Below, in pieces: positions 1 through 7,409 of a stretch of DNA of 64,000 nt. A model generated the notes under the pieces. The model was not told the DNA's origin and did not search any database. It saw only the letters and a list, made by a program, of their open reading frames with translations. Each line of letters begins with the position of its first letter. Position 1 is the stretch's first letter. The stretch covers positions 2,351,501-2,415,500 of the forward strand of contig NZ_CP099760.1 in NCBI RefSeq assembly GCF_040760005.1. Reading direction: 5' to 3'. Position numbers and translations under genes: made by a program. Source of the stretch: Pseudomonas sp. stari2 (GTDB taxonomy: Bacteria > Pseudomonadota > Gammaproteobacteria > Pseudomonadales > Pseudomonadaceae).

Positions 1-27
1 AAATGGAAACAGCGCTTTAAATCTATA

Positions 28-42
28 TGAGAATTACTATAA
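28..42 (+). promoter_or_regulatory. Candidate Fur box upstream of fpvI
   Basis: The 15 bases read TGAGAAT-T-ACTATAA and match the 7-1-7 Fur half-site pattern TGATAAT-N-ATTATCA at 12 of 14 positions. The site overlaps a TATAAA at 38-43 that could be a -10 element, so bound Fur could block transcription of the sigma gene starting at 140. Iron repression of fpvI is established in P. aeruginosa; its use here is inference. Confidence 0.6.
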
Positions 43-139
43 ATTACGTGTCTGAATTTGCCACCATCGTGCCACTGCCTGTTTTGGCAGATCGCCGGTC
101 TGGCTCAAGGATCGAAACCGCACCCTGCGGCCGGGAGTC

Positions 140-622
140 ATGTTGGAAAACTACTATCGCGAGCTGGTGTGTTTCCTGAACGCCAAGCTAGGCAACCGCC
201 AGGTGGCCGAAGATGTAGTGCATGACGCTTATCTGCGGGTACTGGAGCGGTCCAGCGACACGCCGATCGAGCAGCCCCGCGCGTTTCTCTACCGCACGGC
301 TCTCAACCTGGTGATCGATGACCATCGGCGCAATGCCTCGCGTCAGGTCGAATCCCTTGATGTGCTCGATAGCGAAGAGCGCTATTTCAGTCCTTCTCCT
401 CATCACAGCCTCGATCATGGCCAGCGCCTGGCGCTGTTGCAGCGTGCACTGGCCGAGTTGCCGGCGCTGTGCCGCGAGAGCTTTTTACTGCGCAAGATAG
501 AAGGGCTGTCGCACCCGGAAATCGCCGAACACCTTGGCATTTCCAAGGCACTGGTTGAAAAACACATCGTCAACGCCATGAAACATTGCCGGGTGCGCAT
601 CAAGCAATGGGATGGACATTGA
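140..622 (+). CDS. fpvI: ECF sigma factor, FpvI type
   Basis: A 160-residue ECF sigma factor of the iron-starvation (FecI/PvdS/FpvI) class. Region 2 runs from about residue 8 to 65, with the RAFLYRTALNLVIDDHRR segment typical of 2.3-2.4. Region 4 runs from about 100 to 155, with the helix-turn-helix around HPEIAEHLGISKALVEKHI. No extra domain is present. In P. aeruginosa fpvI lies beside pvdA and is 159 residues long, and here pvdA follows directly; FpvI there drives the pyoverdine receptor gene fpvA and is held by the anti-sigma FpvR. GGGAG lies only two bases before the ATG, so the TTG at the second codon could be the true start. A Fur-like box lies upstream. The anti-sigma gene is not in the window. 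FpvI is preferred over PvdS because of length and neighbour. Confidence 0.82.
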   Translation: MLENYYRELVCFLNAKLGNRQVAEDVVHDAYLRVLERSSDTPIEQPRAFLYRTALNLVIDDHRRNASRQVESLDVLDSEERYFSPSPHHSLDHGQRLALLQRALAELPALCRESFLLRKIEGLSHPEIAEHLGISKALVEKHIVNAMKHCRVRIKQWDGH

Positions 623-633
623 TCGTTCCCGGT

Positions 634-657
634 TAAATTTTTTTTCACCGTCCTCGT
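634..657 (+). promoter_or_regulatory. PvdS-type iron-starvation (IS) box for pvdA
   Basis: TAAAT (634-638) and CGT (655-657) are separated by exactly 16 bases, the spacing of promoters read by the pyoverdine sigma factor PvdS. The element sits about 100 bases before pvdA, a known PvdS target in P. aeruginosa. Confidence 0.8.
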
Positions 658-754
658 TCCTACTCAACAGACGATCTGCTGTCCTGCACAAGGCCGGTCA
701 GGTCACCCAGGCTTCATCCCCGCTGTTGAGGGGTTCATCCAGAGGACACTGGAA

Positions 755-2092
755 ATGACACAGGCAATTGCATCGCCCATCGTTCACGACCTGATCGGCG
801 TCGGTTTCGGCCCTTCGAACCTGGCGCTGGCCATCGCTCTGCAGGAGCGAGCCCCGACCCTGGGCGAACTGGATGTGCTGTTTCTCGACAAGCAACCGAC
901 CTACAGCTGGCACGGCAACACCCTGTCGACCCAGAGCGAGTTGCAGATTTCCTTCCTCAAGGATCTGGTGACCCTGCGCAACCCGACCAGCCCGTATTCG
1001 TTCGTCAATTACCTCAAGCACCACGGTCGTCTGGTGGACTTCATCAACCTCGGCACCTTTTACCCGTGCCGCATGGAGTACAACGACTACCTGCGCTGGG
1101 TCGCCGCGCAGTTCACCGAGCAGAGCCGTTATGGCGAAGAAGTGCTGACCATCGAGCCAGTCCTGCACAACCATCAGGTTGAAGCGTTGCGAGTGATTTC
1201 CCGTGGTGTGGACGGCCAGCAATTCGTGCGCACCGCGCGCTCGGTGGTGGTCAGCGCCGGTGGCACGCCGCGTATTCCTGAGGCGTTCAAGGCGCTGAAA
1301 GGCGATGCCCGGGTGTTCCACCACTCGCAGTATCTGGCCGAGATGGCCAAACAACCGTGCGTCAACAACCAGCCGATGAGCATCGCGATCATCGGCGCCG
1401 GCCAGAGCGCGGCGGAAGCCTTCATCGATCTGAACGATTCGTTCCCGTCGGTGCAGGTCGACATGATCCTGCGCGGCTCGGCGCTGAAGCCGGCGGACGA
1501 CAGCCCGTTCGTCAACGAAGTGTTCTCGCCGGAATTCACCGACCTGATCTTCCAGCAGAAGAGCAGCGAGCGTGAGCGTCTGGTCAACGAGTACCACAAC
1601 ACCAATTACTCGGTGGTCGATATCGACCTGATCGAGCGCATCTACGGCATCTTCTATCGGCAGAAAGTCTCCGGCGTGGCACGCCATGCGTTCCGCACCC
1701 TGACCACTGTCGAGAAAACCACTGCTACCGAGCACGGCATCGAACTGACCGTGCGCAACAACGCCACCGGCGAAGTCACCGTGCGTGCCTACGATGCAGT
1801 CGTGCTGGCCACCGGTTATGAGCGTCAGATGCACCGCAAACTGTTGGCGCCGCTGGAAGAGTACTTGGGTGATTTCGAGGTCGATCGCAACTACAAACTG
1901 ATCACCGACGAGCGCTGCAAGGCCGGTCTGTACATGCAGGGCTTCTGCCAGGCCAGCCACGGCCTGAGCGATACGCTGCTGTCGATCCTGCCGATTCGTG
2001 CGGACGAGATTGCCGGCTCGCTGTATGAGCATGGCAAGAGTCGCGGGCACAGCCGTTCGGTGTTGGATCTGTTGTTGGCGACTGCCAGCTAA
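755..2092 (+). CDS. pvdA: L-ornithine N5-monooxygenase (pyoverdine biosynthesis)
   Basis: A flavin-dependent N-hydroxylating monooxygenase that converts L-ornithine to N5-hydroxyornithine with FAD, NADPH and O2, the first committed step for the hydroxamate ligands of pyoverdine. The protein has 445 residues, the family's usual length. The FAD-binding GVGFGPSNLALAI lies near residue 15, the NADPH-binding AIIGAGQSAAEAF near 212-225, and the ATGYE motif near 352. The ATG at 755 is preceded by AGAGG at about 9 bases. It follows fpvI by 132 bases but has its own IS box, so low iron acts through PvdS. A strong terminator follows. No other pyoverdine gene is in the window. Confidence 0.95.
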   Translation: MTQAIASPIVHDLIGVGFGPSNLALAIALQERAPTLGELDVLFLDKQPTYSWHGNTLSTQSELQISFLKDLVTLRNPTSPYSFVNYLKHHGRLVDFINLGTFYPCRMEYNDYLRWVAAQFTEQSRYGEEVLTIEPVLHNHQVEALRVISRGVDGQQFVRTARSVVVSAGGTPRIPEAFKALKGDARVFHHSQYLAEMAKQPCVNNQPMSIAIIGAGQSAAEAFIDLNDSFPSVQVDMILRGSALKPADDSPFVNEVFSPEFTDLIFQQKSSERERLVNEYHNTNYSVVDIDLIERIYGIFYRQKVSGVARHAFRTLTTVEKTTATEHGIELTVRNNATGEVTVRAYDAVVLATGYERQMHRKLLAPLEEYLGDFEVDRNYKLITDERCKAGLYMQGFCQASHGLSDTLLSILPIRADEIAGSLYEHGKSRGHSRSVLDLLLATAS

Positions 2093-2102
2093 TGACTTCC
2101 TG

Positions 2103-2133
2103 ACGACTCCCGCGCCGAGCGCGGGAGTCGTTT
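2103..2133 (+). terminator. Intrinsic terminator after pvdA
   Basis: A perfect 13-bp stem (2103-2115 pairs with 2119-2131) with a CGA loop, followed by a short T run, 11 bases after the pvdA stop. It separates the iron genes from the magnesium block. Confidence 0.85.
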
Positions 2134-2144
2134 CGAGGTCAATC

Positions 2145-2161
2145 CTGAACCCTTCCTGAAT
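2145..2161 (-). promoter_or_regulatory. CTGAA direct repeat, PhoP-box-like (reverse orientation)
   Basis: CTGAAC-N5-CTGAAT on the plus strand reads ATTCAG-N5-GTTCAG on the minus strand. As I recall, the PhoP box of P. aeruginosa is a direct repeat of GTTCAG-like hexamers with 5 bases between. mgtA is a classic PhoPQ target, which makes the match suggestive. The orientation points away from mgtA and I cannot place a clear -10, so this is tentative. Confidence 0.35.
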
Positions 2162-2583
2162 GGCCCTGCATTTGCCCGACACACTTCTTTTTGCGGGTTT
2201 ACTCTCCAGGCATCGGGGCGTAAGCTTCGCGCGTTTTCATCAATAGCGGAGACCCACAGTGGGTACTTGTTCGAGTGACAGTTGTCGGCCGGTCCTTGTA
2301 ACCGGCAGATTCTCGGCAAGATAACGCGCATTCCTTTGTGCCGTTGTCTCGCCGAACAGCGAGCAGCGGCATCCCGATCATGGTCAGTTGAGACCATGTC
2401 CCGACGTCCTTCTCATCGACGCTGAAAAGAGCGTGGTTTCGACTTCATTGTCGCAATCGCAGCCCTATCGACACGCCTGTCTTTTTGACCGGCGCGCCAA
2501 CCCTTGCCGTGCCGGTTTTGCGGTGCAAGAGGGCTGGACGTACCTGCTTGACGGTTTCCCGGCTGACCATAGGGGCAACAGCC
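2162..2583 (+). promoter_or_regulatory. Long structured 5' leader region of mgtA
   Basis: About 420 bases with no long gene. They contain several stable hairpins: 2288-2293/2301-2306 (6 bp), 2340-2346/2364-2370 continued by 2348-2352/2359-2363 (12 bp with one bulged T), and 2379-2385/2392-2398 (7 bp, 6-base loop). A CCCTTGC/GCAAGAGGG pairing lies near 2508-2535. A short ORF (2259-2324) begins the series and its last third forms the first hairpin. Enterobacterial mgtA is controlled by a leader RNA with a proline-rich peptide gene; this sequence is not recognisably that leader or an M-box. A regulatory role is inference. Confidence 0.5.
2259..2324 (+). CDS. Candidate leader peptide of mgtA (21 codons)
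   Basis: A GTG-started frame of 21 codons ending in TAA, reading MGTCSSDSCRPV and continuing LVTGRFSAR. A GGAG lies exactly 7 bases before the GTG, one of the best ribosome sites in this region, which is why it is listed despite its size. The codons overlap the first leader hairpin at 2288-2306, so translation of the peptide would melt that hairpin and could steer the folding of the later ones, as in attenuation. I do not recognise the peptide. It has only one proline, unlike Salmonella MgtL. An uncharacterised upstream ORF without function is the alternative. Confidence 0.4.
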   Translation: MGTCSSDSCRPVLVTGRFSAR

Positions 2584-5283
2584 ATGAAACTTACGCTCAA
2601 GGAATTTTTCGCAGGCTTCCTGCGCACACGCCACATCGCCCGGCACTTCCGTCGCCTGGCGTTGCTGGAAACCCTCAAAGACACCACGGTCAGCCGTGAG
2701 GTGCCGCCCACCCTGGCCAATACGCTGGTGGACGCCGCCCATTGCGACAGCGGTGTGCTGCTGTCGAACCTCGGCACCCACACTGATGGCCTCACCGATT
2801 TCGAAGTCGATGTGCTGCGTGCACAGCATGGCCTCAACGAAGTCGAGCATGAGCAACCGCTGCCGTGGTGGACCCACCTGTGGCACTGCTACAAAAACCC
2901 GTTCAACCTGCTGCTGACCCTGTTGGCGGTGATCTCGTGGCTGACCGATGACCTGAAAGCCGCCATCGTGATCTTCTCCATGGTGGTGCTCTCGACCCTG
3001 CTGCGCTTCTGGCAGGAAAGCAAATCCAACCAGGCGGCCGACGCGCTCAAGGCGATGGTCAGCAACACCGCCACCGTGCTGCGCCGGGATGCGCCGCGCA
3101 CTGAACTGCCGATCAAGCAACTGGTGCCGGGCGATCTGATCGTGCTCTCGGCCGGCGACATGATTCCTGCCGATTGCCGGGTGCTCAGCGCCAAGGATCT
3201 GTTCGTCAGCCAGGCCGCGATGACCGGCGAATCGATGCCGGTGGAGAAATTCCCCCGTCAGGCGGATCGCGATACGCGCAACCCGCTGGAGCTGGACAAC
3301 ATCCTGTTCATGGGCACCAACGTGGTGTCCGGGACAGCGGTGGCGGTGATTCTCACCACCGGCAACAGCACCTATTTCGGTGCGCTGGCGCTGCGGGTCG
3401 GGGCAACGGATCGCGCGGTGACTTCGTTCCAGAGAGGTGTGAACAAGGTCAGCTGGCTGTTGATCCGCTTCATGTTCGTCATGGCGCCGCTGGTGTTGTT
3501 CATCAACGGTTTCACCAAGGGTGACTGGACCGAAGCGTTGCTGTTCGCGCTGTCGATCGCCGTGGGCCTGACCCCGGAAATGCTGCCGATGATCGTCACC
3601 TCGACCCTGGCCAAGGGTGCGGTATTCCTGTCGCGCAAGAAGGTCATCGTCAAACGCCTGGACGCGATCCAGAACTTCGGCGCCATGGACGTGCTGTGCA
3701 CCGACAAGACCGGCACGTTGACCCAGGACAAGATCTTCCTCGCGCGCAATGTCGATGTCTGGGGTGAAGACTCCGATGACGTGCTGGAAATGGCTTATCT
3801 GAACAGCTACTACCAGACCGGCCTGAAAAACCTGCTCGATGTGGCAGTGCTGGAGCACGTGGAAATCCACCGTGAACTGAAAGTCGGCACGGCGTATCGC
3901 AAGGTCGACGAGATCCCGTTCGACTTCAATCGCCGGCGCATGTCGGTGGTGGTGGAAGGACACGGCCAACCGCATCAGTTGATCTGCAAAGGCGCGGTGG
4001 AAGAAGTGTTGTCGGTGTGCACCCGGGTTCGTCACGGTGAAGTCGACGAAGCCTTGAGCGATGAATTGCTGGCGAGAATTCGTCAGGTCACAGCAGCATT
4101 CAACGCTGAAGGCTTGCGCGTGGTCGCGGTGGCGGCACGGTCGATGCCTGAAGGGCGCGACACTTACAGCCTGGGCGACGAGCAGGAGCTGACGCTGATC
4201 GGTTACGTGGCATTCCTCGATCCTCCGAAGGAAAGCACCGCGCCGGCACTCAAGGCTCTGGCCGAACACGGTGTGGCCGTAAAAGTGCTGACCGGCGACA
4301 ACGAGCTAGTGACCGCTAAGATCTGCCGTGAAGTGGGCCTGGCCCAGCAAGGCCTGTTGATGGGCAACGACATCGAACGCATGAGCGATGCGCAACTGGC
4401 AGTGGCGGTAGAAACCACCAACGTGTTCGCCAAGCTGACGCCGACCCACAAGGAACGCATCGTGCGCATCCTCAAGGGCAACGGCCATGTGGTCGGATTC
4501 ATGGGTGACGGCATCAACGACGCACCGGCCCTGCGCACCGCGGACATCGGTATTTCCGTGGACAGCGCAGTCGATATCGCCAAGGAAGCGGCCGACATCA
4601 TCCTGCTGGAAAAGAGCCTGATGGTGCTGGAGGAGGGCGTGCTGGAAGGGCGCCGGACCTTCGCCAACATGCTCAAGTACATCAAGATGACTGCCAGCTC
4701 GAACTTCGGCAACGTGTTCTCGGTACTGGTGGCCAGTGCGTTCATTCCGTTCCTGCCGATGCTGCCGATGCACCTGCTGGTGCAGAACCTGCTGTATGAC
4801 ATTTCGCAGATCGCGATCCCGTTCGACAACGTCGACGACGAAATGCTGAAACAGCCACAGCGCTGGCAGCCTGGGGATGTCGGGCGCTTCATGCTGTTCT
4901 TCGGCCCGATCAGTTCGATCTTCGACATCACAACGTTCGCCTTGATGTGGTACGTGTTCGATGCCAACACCCCGGATCACCAGACCCTGTTCCAGTCCGG
5001 CTGGTTCGTGGTGGGGCTGCTGACCCAGACGCTGATCGTGCACATGATCCGCACGCCGAAGATTCCGTTCCTGCAAAGCCGCGCGGCCATGCCGCTGCTG
5101 GTGATGACCGGAATCATCATGGCCGTGGGCATCTTCCTGCCGATGGGGCCGCTGGCGCACTACTTCAAACTGCAGGCACTGCCGTCGATGTACTTCGTGT
5201 TCCTGCCGGTGATCCTGCTGGCGTACATGGCACTGACTCAGGCTGTTAAAGGCTTTTACATCCGTCGGTTCGGCTGGCAGTAA
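2584..5283 (+). CDS. mgtA: Magnesium-transporting P-type ATPase
   Basis: A P3B-type ATPase of 899 residues that imports Mg2+ into the cytoplasm with ATP hydrolysis. The phosphorylated aspartate is D374 in CTDKTGTLT. The TGES-type actuator motif (AAMTGESMP) lies near 215 and the hinge GDGINDAP near 642. Paired membrane segments lie near 100-145, 290-340 and in the last 200 residues (LLVQNLLYDISQIAIPFDN, then four C-terminal helices). The frame is open further upstream, but MKLTLKEFF at 2584 is chosen as the start because it gives family length; CAACAGCC before the ATG is only a weak ribosome site. mgtC follows 54 bases later, as in other magnesium-starvation operons. A long leader precedes it. 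Confidence 0.95.
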   Translation: MKLTLKEFFAGFLRTRHIARHFRRLALLETLKDTTVSREVPPTLANTLVDAAHCDSGVLLSNLGTHTDGLTDFEVDVLRAQHGLNEVEHEQPLPWWTHLWHCYKNPFNLLLTLLAVISWLTDDLKAAIVIFSMVVLSTLLRFWQESKSNQAADALKAMVSNTATVLRRDAPRTELPIKQLVPGDLIVLSAGDMIPADCRVLSAKDLFVSQAAMTGESMPVEKFPRQADRDTRNPLELDNILFMGTNVVSGTAVAVILTTGNSTYFGALALRVGATDRAVTSFQRGVNKVSWLLIRFMFVMAPLVLFINGFTKGDWTEALLFALSIAVGLTPEMLPMIVTSTLAKGAVFLSRKKVIVKRLDAIQNFGAMDVLCTDKTGTLTQDKIFLARNVDVWGEDSDDVLEMAYLNSYYQTGLKNLLDVAVLEHVEIHRELKVGTAYRKVDEIPFDFNRRRMSVVVEGHGQPHQLICKGAVEEVLSVCTRVRHGEVDEALSDELLARIRQVTAAFNAEGLRVVAVAARSMPEGRDTYSLGDEQELTLIGYVAFLDPPKESTAPALKALAEHGVAVKVLTGDNELVTAKICREVGLAQQGLLMGNDIERMSDAQLAVAVETTNVFAKLTPTHKERIVRILKGNGHVVGFMGDGINDAPALRTADIGISVDSAVDIAKEAADIILLEKSLMVLEEGVLEGRRTFANMLKYIKMTASSNFGNVFSVLVASAFIPFLPMLPMHLLVQNLLYDISQIAIPFDNVDDEMLKQPQRWQPGDVGRFMLFFGPISSIFDITTFALMWYVFDANTPDHQTLFQSGWFVVGLLTQTLIVHMIRTPKIPFLQSRAAMPLLVMTGIIMAVGIFLPMGPLAHYFKLQALPSMYFVFLPVILLAYMALTQAVKGFYIRRFGWQ

Positions 5284-5294
5284 CAGGAATGACT

Positions 5295-5318
5295 CCCCCC
5301 TTGTGGGAGCAAGGGGGG
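5295..5318. repeat. Intra-operon hairpin, decayed REP-like element
   Basis: A 9-bp perfect stem, CCCCCCTTG with CAAGGGGGG, and a TGGGAG loop, placed between mgtA and mgtC. The core TTGTGGGAGCAAG resembles the TGTGGGAGC family of REP sequences common in P. fluorescens. It lacks a T tract, so it may stabilise mgtA mRNA or reduce mgtC expression rather than terminate. Confidence 0.55.
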
Positions 5319-5337
5319 CGGTTTCAAGGAGTTCAAC

Positions 5338-6054
5338 ATGCAAGCCATCAACAACATCAACCTCGATTCGCTGCTCGATACTCTGGTCAGCCTCAGCGCG
5401 GCGTTCATTCTCGGTGGGCTGATCGGTTTCGAGCGCCAGTACCGGCAACGTACGGCGGGCTTGCGCACAAACGTGCTGGTGGCGGTCGGTGCGGCGATTT
5501 TCGTCGATATGGCCAACCGGCTCGGTGGGGCCGAAGGCGCAGTCCGGGTGGTTGCCTATGTGGTGTCCGGGATCGGTTTCCTCGGCGCCGGTGTGATCAT
5601 GCGCGAAGAGGGCAACGTGCGCGGTCTCAACACCGCCGCCACGCTTTGGACTTCGGCAGCGGTCGGCGCCTGTGCCGGCGCCGACCTGCTGGCCGAAGCC
5701 GTGCTCGGCACCTTGTTCGTGCTCGCTGCCAACACCTTACTGCGGCCGATCGTCAACAACATCAACCGCCAGCCGCTGGATGTGGTCTCGGCGGAAGTTA
5801 CCAACATCGTCTACGTGATCGCCCGGCGCTCGCAGCAGACCGCTGTATTCGCCTTGCTTGAGGCCGAGCTCGAACGCAGCAACTACCCGGCCAGTGACGT
5901 CGATGTACACGCTTTCGGTGCCGATGAAATCGAGATCGAAGCCACGCTCGCAACGACATCGGTGGACGGCGATGAACTGGACGCACTGGTGAAGCGGATT
6001 TCAACTTCGAACCTGGTGGTTCAGGCGTTCTGGAGTCCGAGTACCACGGAGTAA
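5338..6054 (+). CDS. mgtC: MgtC/SapB family inner-membrane protein
   Basis: A 238-residue MgtC-family protein. Four to five hydrophobic helices occupy about residues 10-140, with the family signature GGLIGFERQYRQRTAGLRTN near 25-45 and GLNTAATLWTSAAVGAC near 97-113. The C-terminal 90 residues form a soluble ACT-like domain, so this is the full two-domain form. MgtC proteins help growth in low magnesium and in macrophages by acting on membrane ATPases; direct Mg2+ transport is not established for them. AAGGAG lies about 9 bases before the ATG. It is very likely co-transcribed with mgtA. Confidence 0.9.
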   Translation: MQAINNINLDSLLDTLVSLSAAFILGGLIGFERQYRQRTAGLRTNVLVAVGAAIFVDMANRLGGAEGAVRVVAYVVSGIGFLGAGVIMREEGNVRGLNTAATLWTSAAVGACAGADLLAEAVLGTLFVLAANTLLRPIVNNINRQPLDVVSAEVTNIVYVIARRSQQTAVFALLEAELERSNYPASDVDVHAFGADEIEIEATLATTSVDGDELDALVKRISTSNLVVQAFWSPSTTE

Positions 6055-6123
6055 GCAAGCGAATGCCCATTGTCGGGCAATGGCAAAGGTGGCCATCAAT
6101 CCGGATGAGTGACGGTTATTTTC

Positions 6124-6133
6124 GGAATAGTCC
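6124..6133. promoter_or_regulatory. Short dyad GGA-N4-TCC upstream of the signalling cluster
   Basis: The sequence TCGGAATAGTCCTACAG contains GGA-ATAG-TCC about 67 bases before the receiver gene. Dyads of this size are the kind of site NarL/BvgA-type regulators bind, and such a regulator is encoded two genes down, so autoregulation is possible. No experiment that I know of links this motif to a specific regulator. Confidence 0.3.
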
Positions 6134-6199
6134 TACAGAGCATGCCTCGATGCTTGGGTAGTCTTGCCGCCACTTGAAGCGACTGGCGGGACTTTCACG

Positions 6200-6637
6200 A
6201 TGGCCGACAAAACCTTGCGTATTTTGATCGCTGACACCCGGCACTTTCACCGGATGAAGATCGAGCGGATGTTCAATGCCCTCAATTACTACCGCATTGC
6301 ACCGGTGCAGAACTTCACCGAACTGCTGTCACTGATCGATTTCGGCTGCGAGCCGTTCGATGTACTGGTGACCGACTCTCAACTGGCAGATGGAATGCCG
6401 GATCTGCAAGGATTCCTGTTCGATCTGGCGCAAGTCCGGCATGCATTGGTCTATGGCGAAGCGCTGAACTCATCGGATGTTCCCGGATACTTTCGGCCAA
6501 AGATCACCACCTGCAACGCTGCGCTGCCCTCAATGAGCGCCATCACACAGTTGATGGCGTCGGTCGAGGCTTCCCGGGTGCGCTCTTCAGAGGGCTGCCC
6601 GGTTAAACCTCGGGTGCAATTGCATGCCGGATCATAG
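6200..6637 (+). CDS. Stand-alone atypical receiver-domain protein
   Basis: A 145-residue protein that is essentially one CheY-like receiver, with no output domain. ILIADTRHF near residues 8-16 corresponds to the first strand and VLVTDSQLADGMPD to the third, with D59 as the likely phosphoacceptor position. Only one acidic residue (D12) is present where two are usual. The Thr/Ser switch position reads HALVYGEAL, and the Lys motif is displaced (YFRPKITT), so it may be a pseudo-receiver. The C-terminal 35 residues are unlike a receiver. The ATG at 6200 gives a clean domain start; the upstream codons do not look coding. It precedes a BvgA-like regulator and a BvgS-like kinase. A role as a phosphate sink or binding partner is inference. 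Confidence 0.65.
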   Translation: MADKTLRILIADTRHFHRMKIERMFNALNYYRIAPVQNFTELLSLIDFGCEPFDVLVTDSQLADGMPDLQGFLFDLAQVRHALVYGEALNSSDVPGYFRPKITTCNAALPSMSAITQLMASVEASRVRSSEGCPVKPRVQLHAGS

Positions 6638-6772
6638 TTGAGGCGATGGCACAACTGTCAGGTTTGACAGGTGCCACAGTGGGCGTCTCGTGTAACAGTC
6701 GTCGCGCGGGCGCCATTTGTTCCGTTCAGTCAAGATCGTTGGCGTAATCATGTATTCGCACCGGGAGTGGAC

Positions 6773-7399
6773 ATGGGTTCAGTAGTGTTCGCCGAAGACC
6801 ATCCGGTGGTGGCCTTGGCCATCCGAATTCTGTTGCAGGAGTTGGGTTACAAAGAGATTCACGTTGTGTCGCGCGGAGTCGACGTCGTGCCGATGATCCG
6901 TAAACATTCGCCGGAGCTGGTCATACTCGACTTGAATCTCCCCGGTACGGGCGGACTGGCGGTGCTGGAGCGTATCCAGATCATCGGAATCGTCTGCAAG
7001 GTGGTGATTTTCACTTCGGCCGATCCGGCGCATTTCATGGTGCGTTGCCGTCAGGCGGGGGCCATGGCTTTTGTCAACAAATCTGCCGAATTGCGGCAGT
7101 TGCAGAATGCAATAAAAGCTGTCCGCTCAGGCTATAGCTACTTTCCCGAACTGCCGGCGGTCAATGCAGGACAACCCGGTGTACACAGTAATGAGAAAGC
7201 GCTGATCGAACGGCTGTCCAACCGCGAAATGTACATCCTGCTGCAACTGGCTCACGGCAAATCCAACAAACTCATCGCCGAAGAAATGAGCCTGAGCCAC
7301 AAGACCATCAGTACCTACAAGACCCGCTTGATGCTCAAGCTTGGAATGAGTTCGCTGGTGTTGCTGCGAGAGTTCGTCAAACGCAACGGTCTGTTCTGA
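6773..7399 (+). CDS. NarL/BvgA-type two-component response regulator
   Basis: A 208-residue response regulator. The N-terminal receiver (about 1-120) has E8-D9, phosphoacceptor D53 in LVILDLNLPG, a Thr switch in VVIFTSADP and Lys in AFVNKSAEL, so it looks fully competent. The C-terminal LuxR-type helix-turn-helix (about 145-205) contains LSNREMYILLQLAHGKSNK and LSHKTISTYKTRLMLKLG. The start at 6773 follows GGGAG by about 7 bases. Ten bases separate its stop from the hybrid kinase gene, so the two form an operon and a likely cognate pair resembling BvgA/BvgS, EvgA/EvgS or P. aeruginosa RocA/RocS. The regulon is unknown. Confidence 0.9.
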   Translation: MGSVVFAEDHPVVALAIRILLQELGYKEIHVVSRGVDVVPMIRKHSPELVILDLNLPGTGGLAVLERIQIIGIVCKVVIFTSADPAHFMVRCRQAGAMAFVNKSAELRQLQNAIKAVRSGYSYFPELPAVNAGQPGVHSNEKALIERLSNREMYILLQLAHGKSNKLIAEEMSLSHKTISTYKTRLMLKLGMSSLVLLREFVKRNGLF

Positions 7400-7409
7400 G
7401 GGGCTGCCG

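Noticed and set aside
698..2182. Long open frame antisense to pvdA, and similar ones antisense to mgtA (2413-4269), leuB-asd (38400-41174), fimV (42748-45405) and the Mo-hydroxylase gene (55241-57964)
   Set aside because: They mirror codon structure of strong genes in GC-rich DNA, are rich in His/Arg/Gln without domains, and lack ribosome sites.
2162..2583. M-box or enterobacterial mgtA riboswitch
   Set aside because: I could not match the conserved core of either to this leader; only a generic structured leader is supported.
2388..2699. 103-codon frame between the leader and mgtA
   Set aside because: It overlaps the start of mgtA in another frame, has no ribosome site and its product has no recognisable features.
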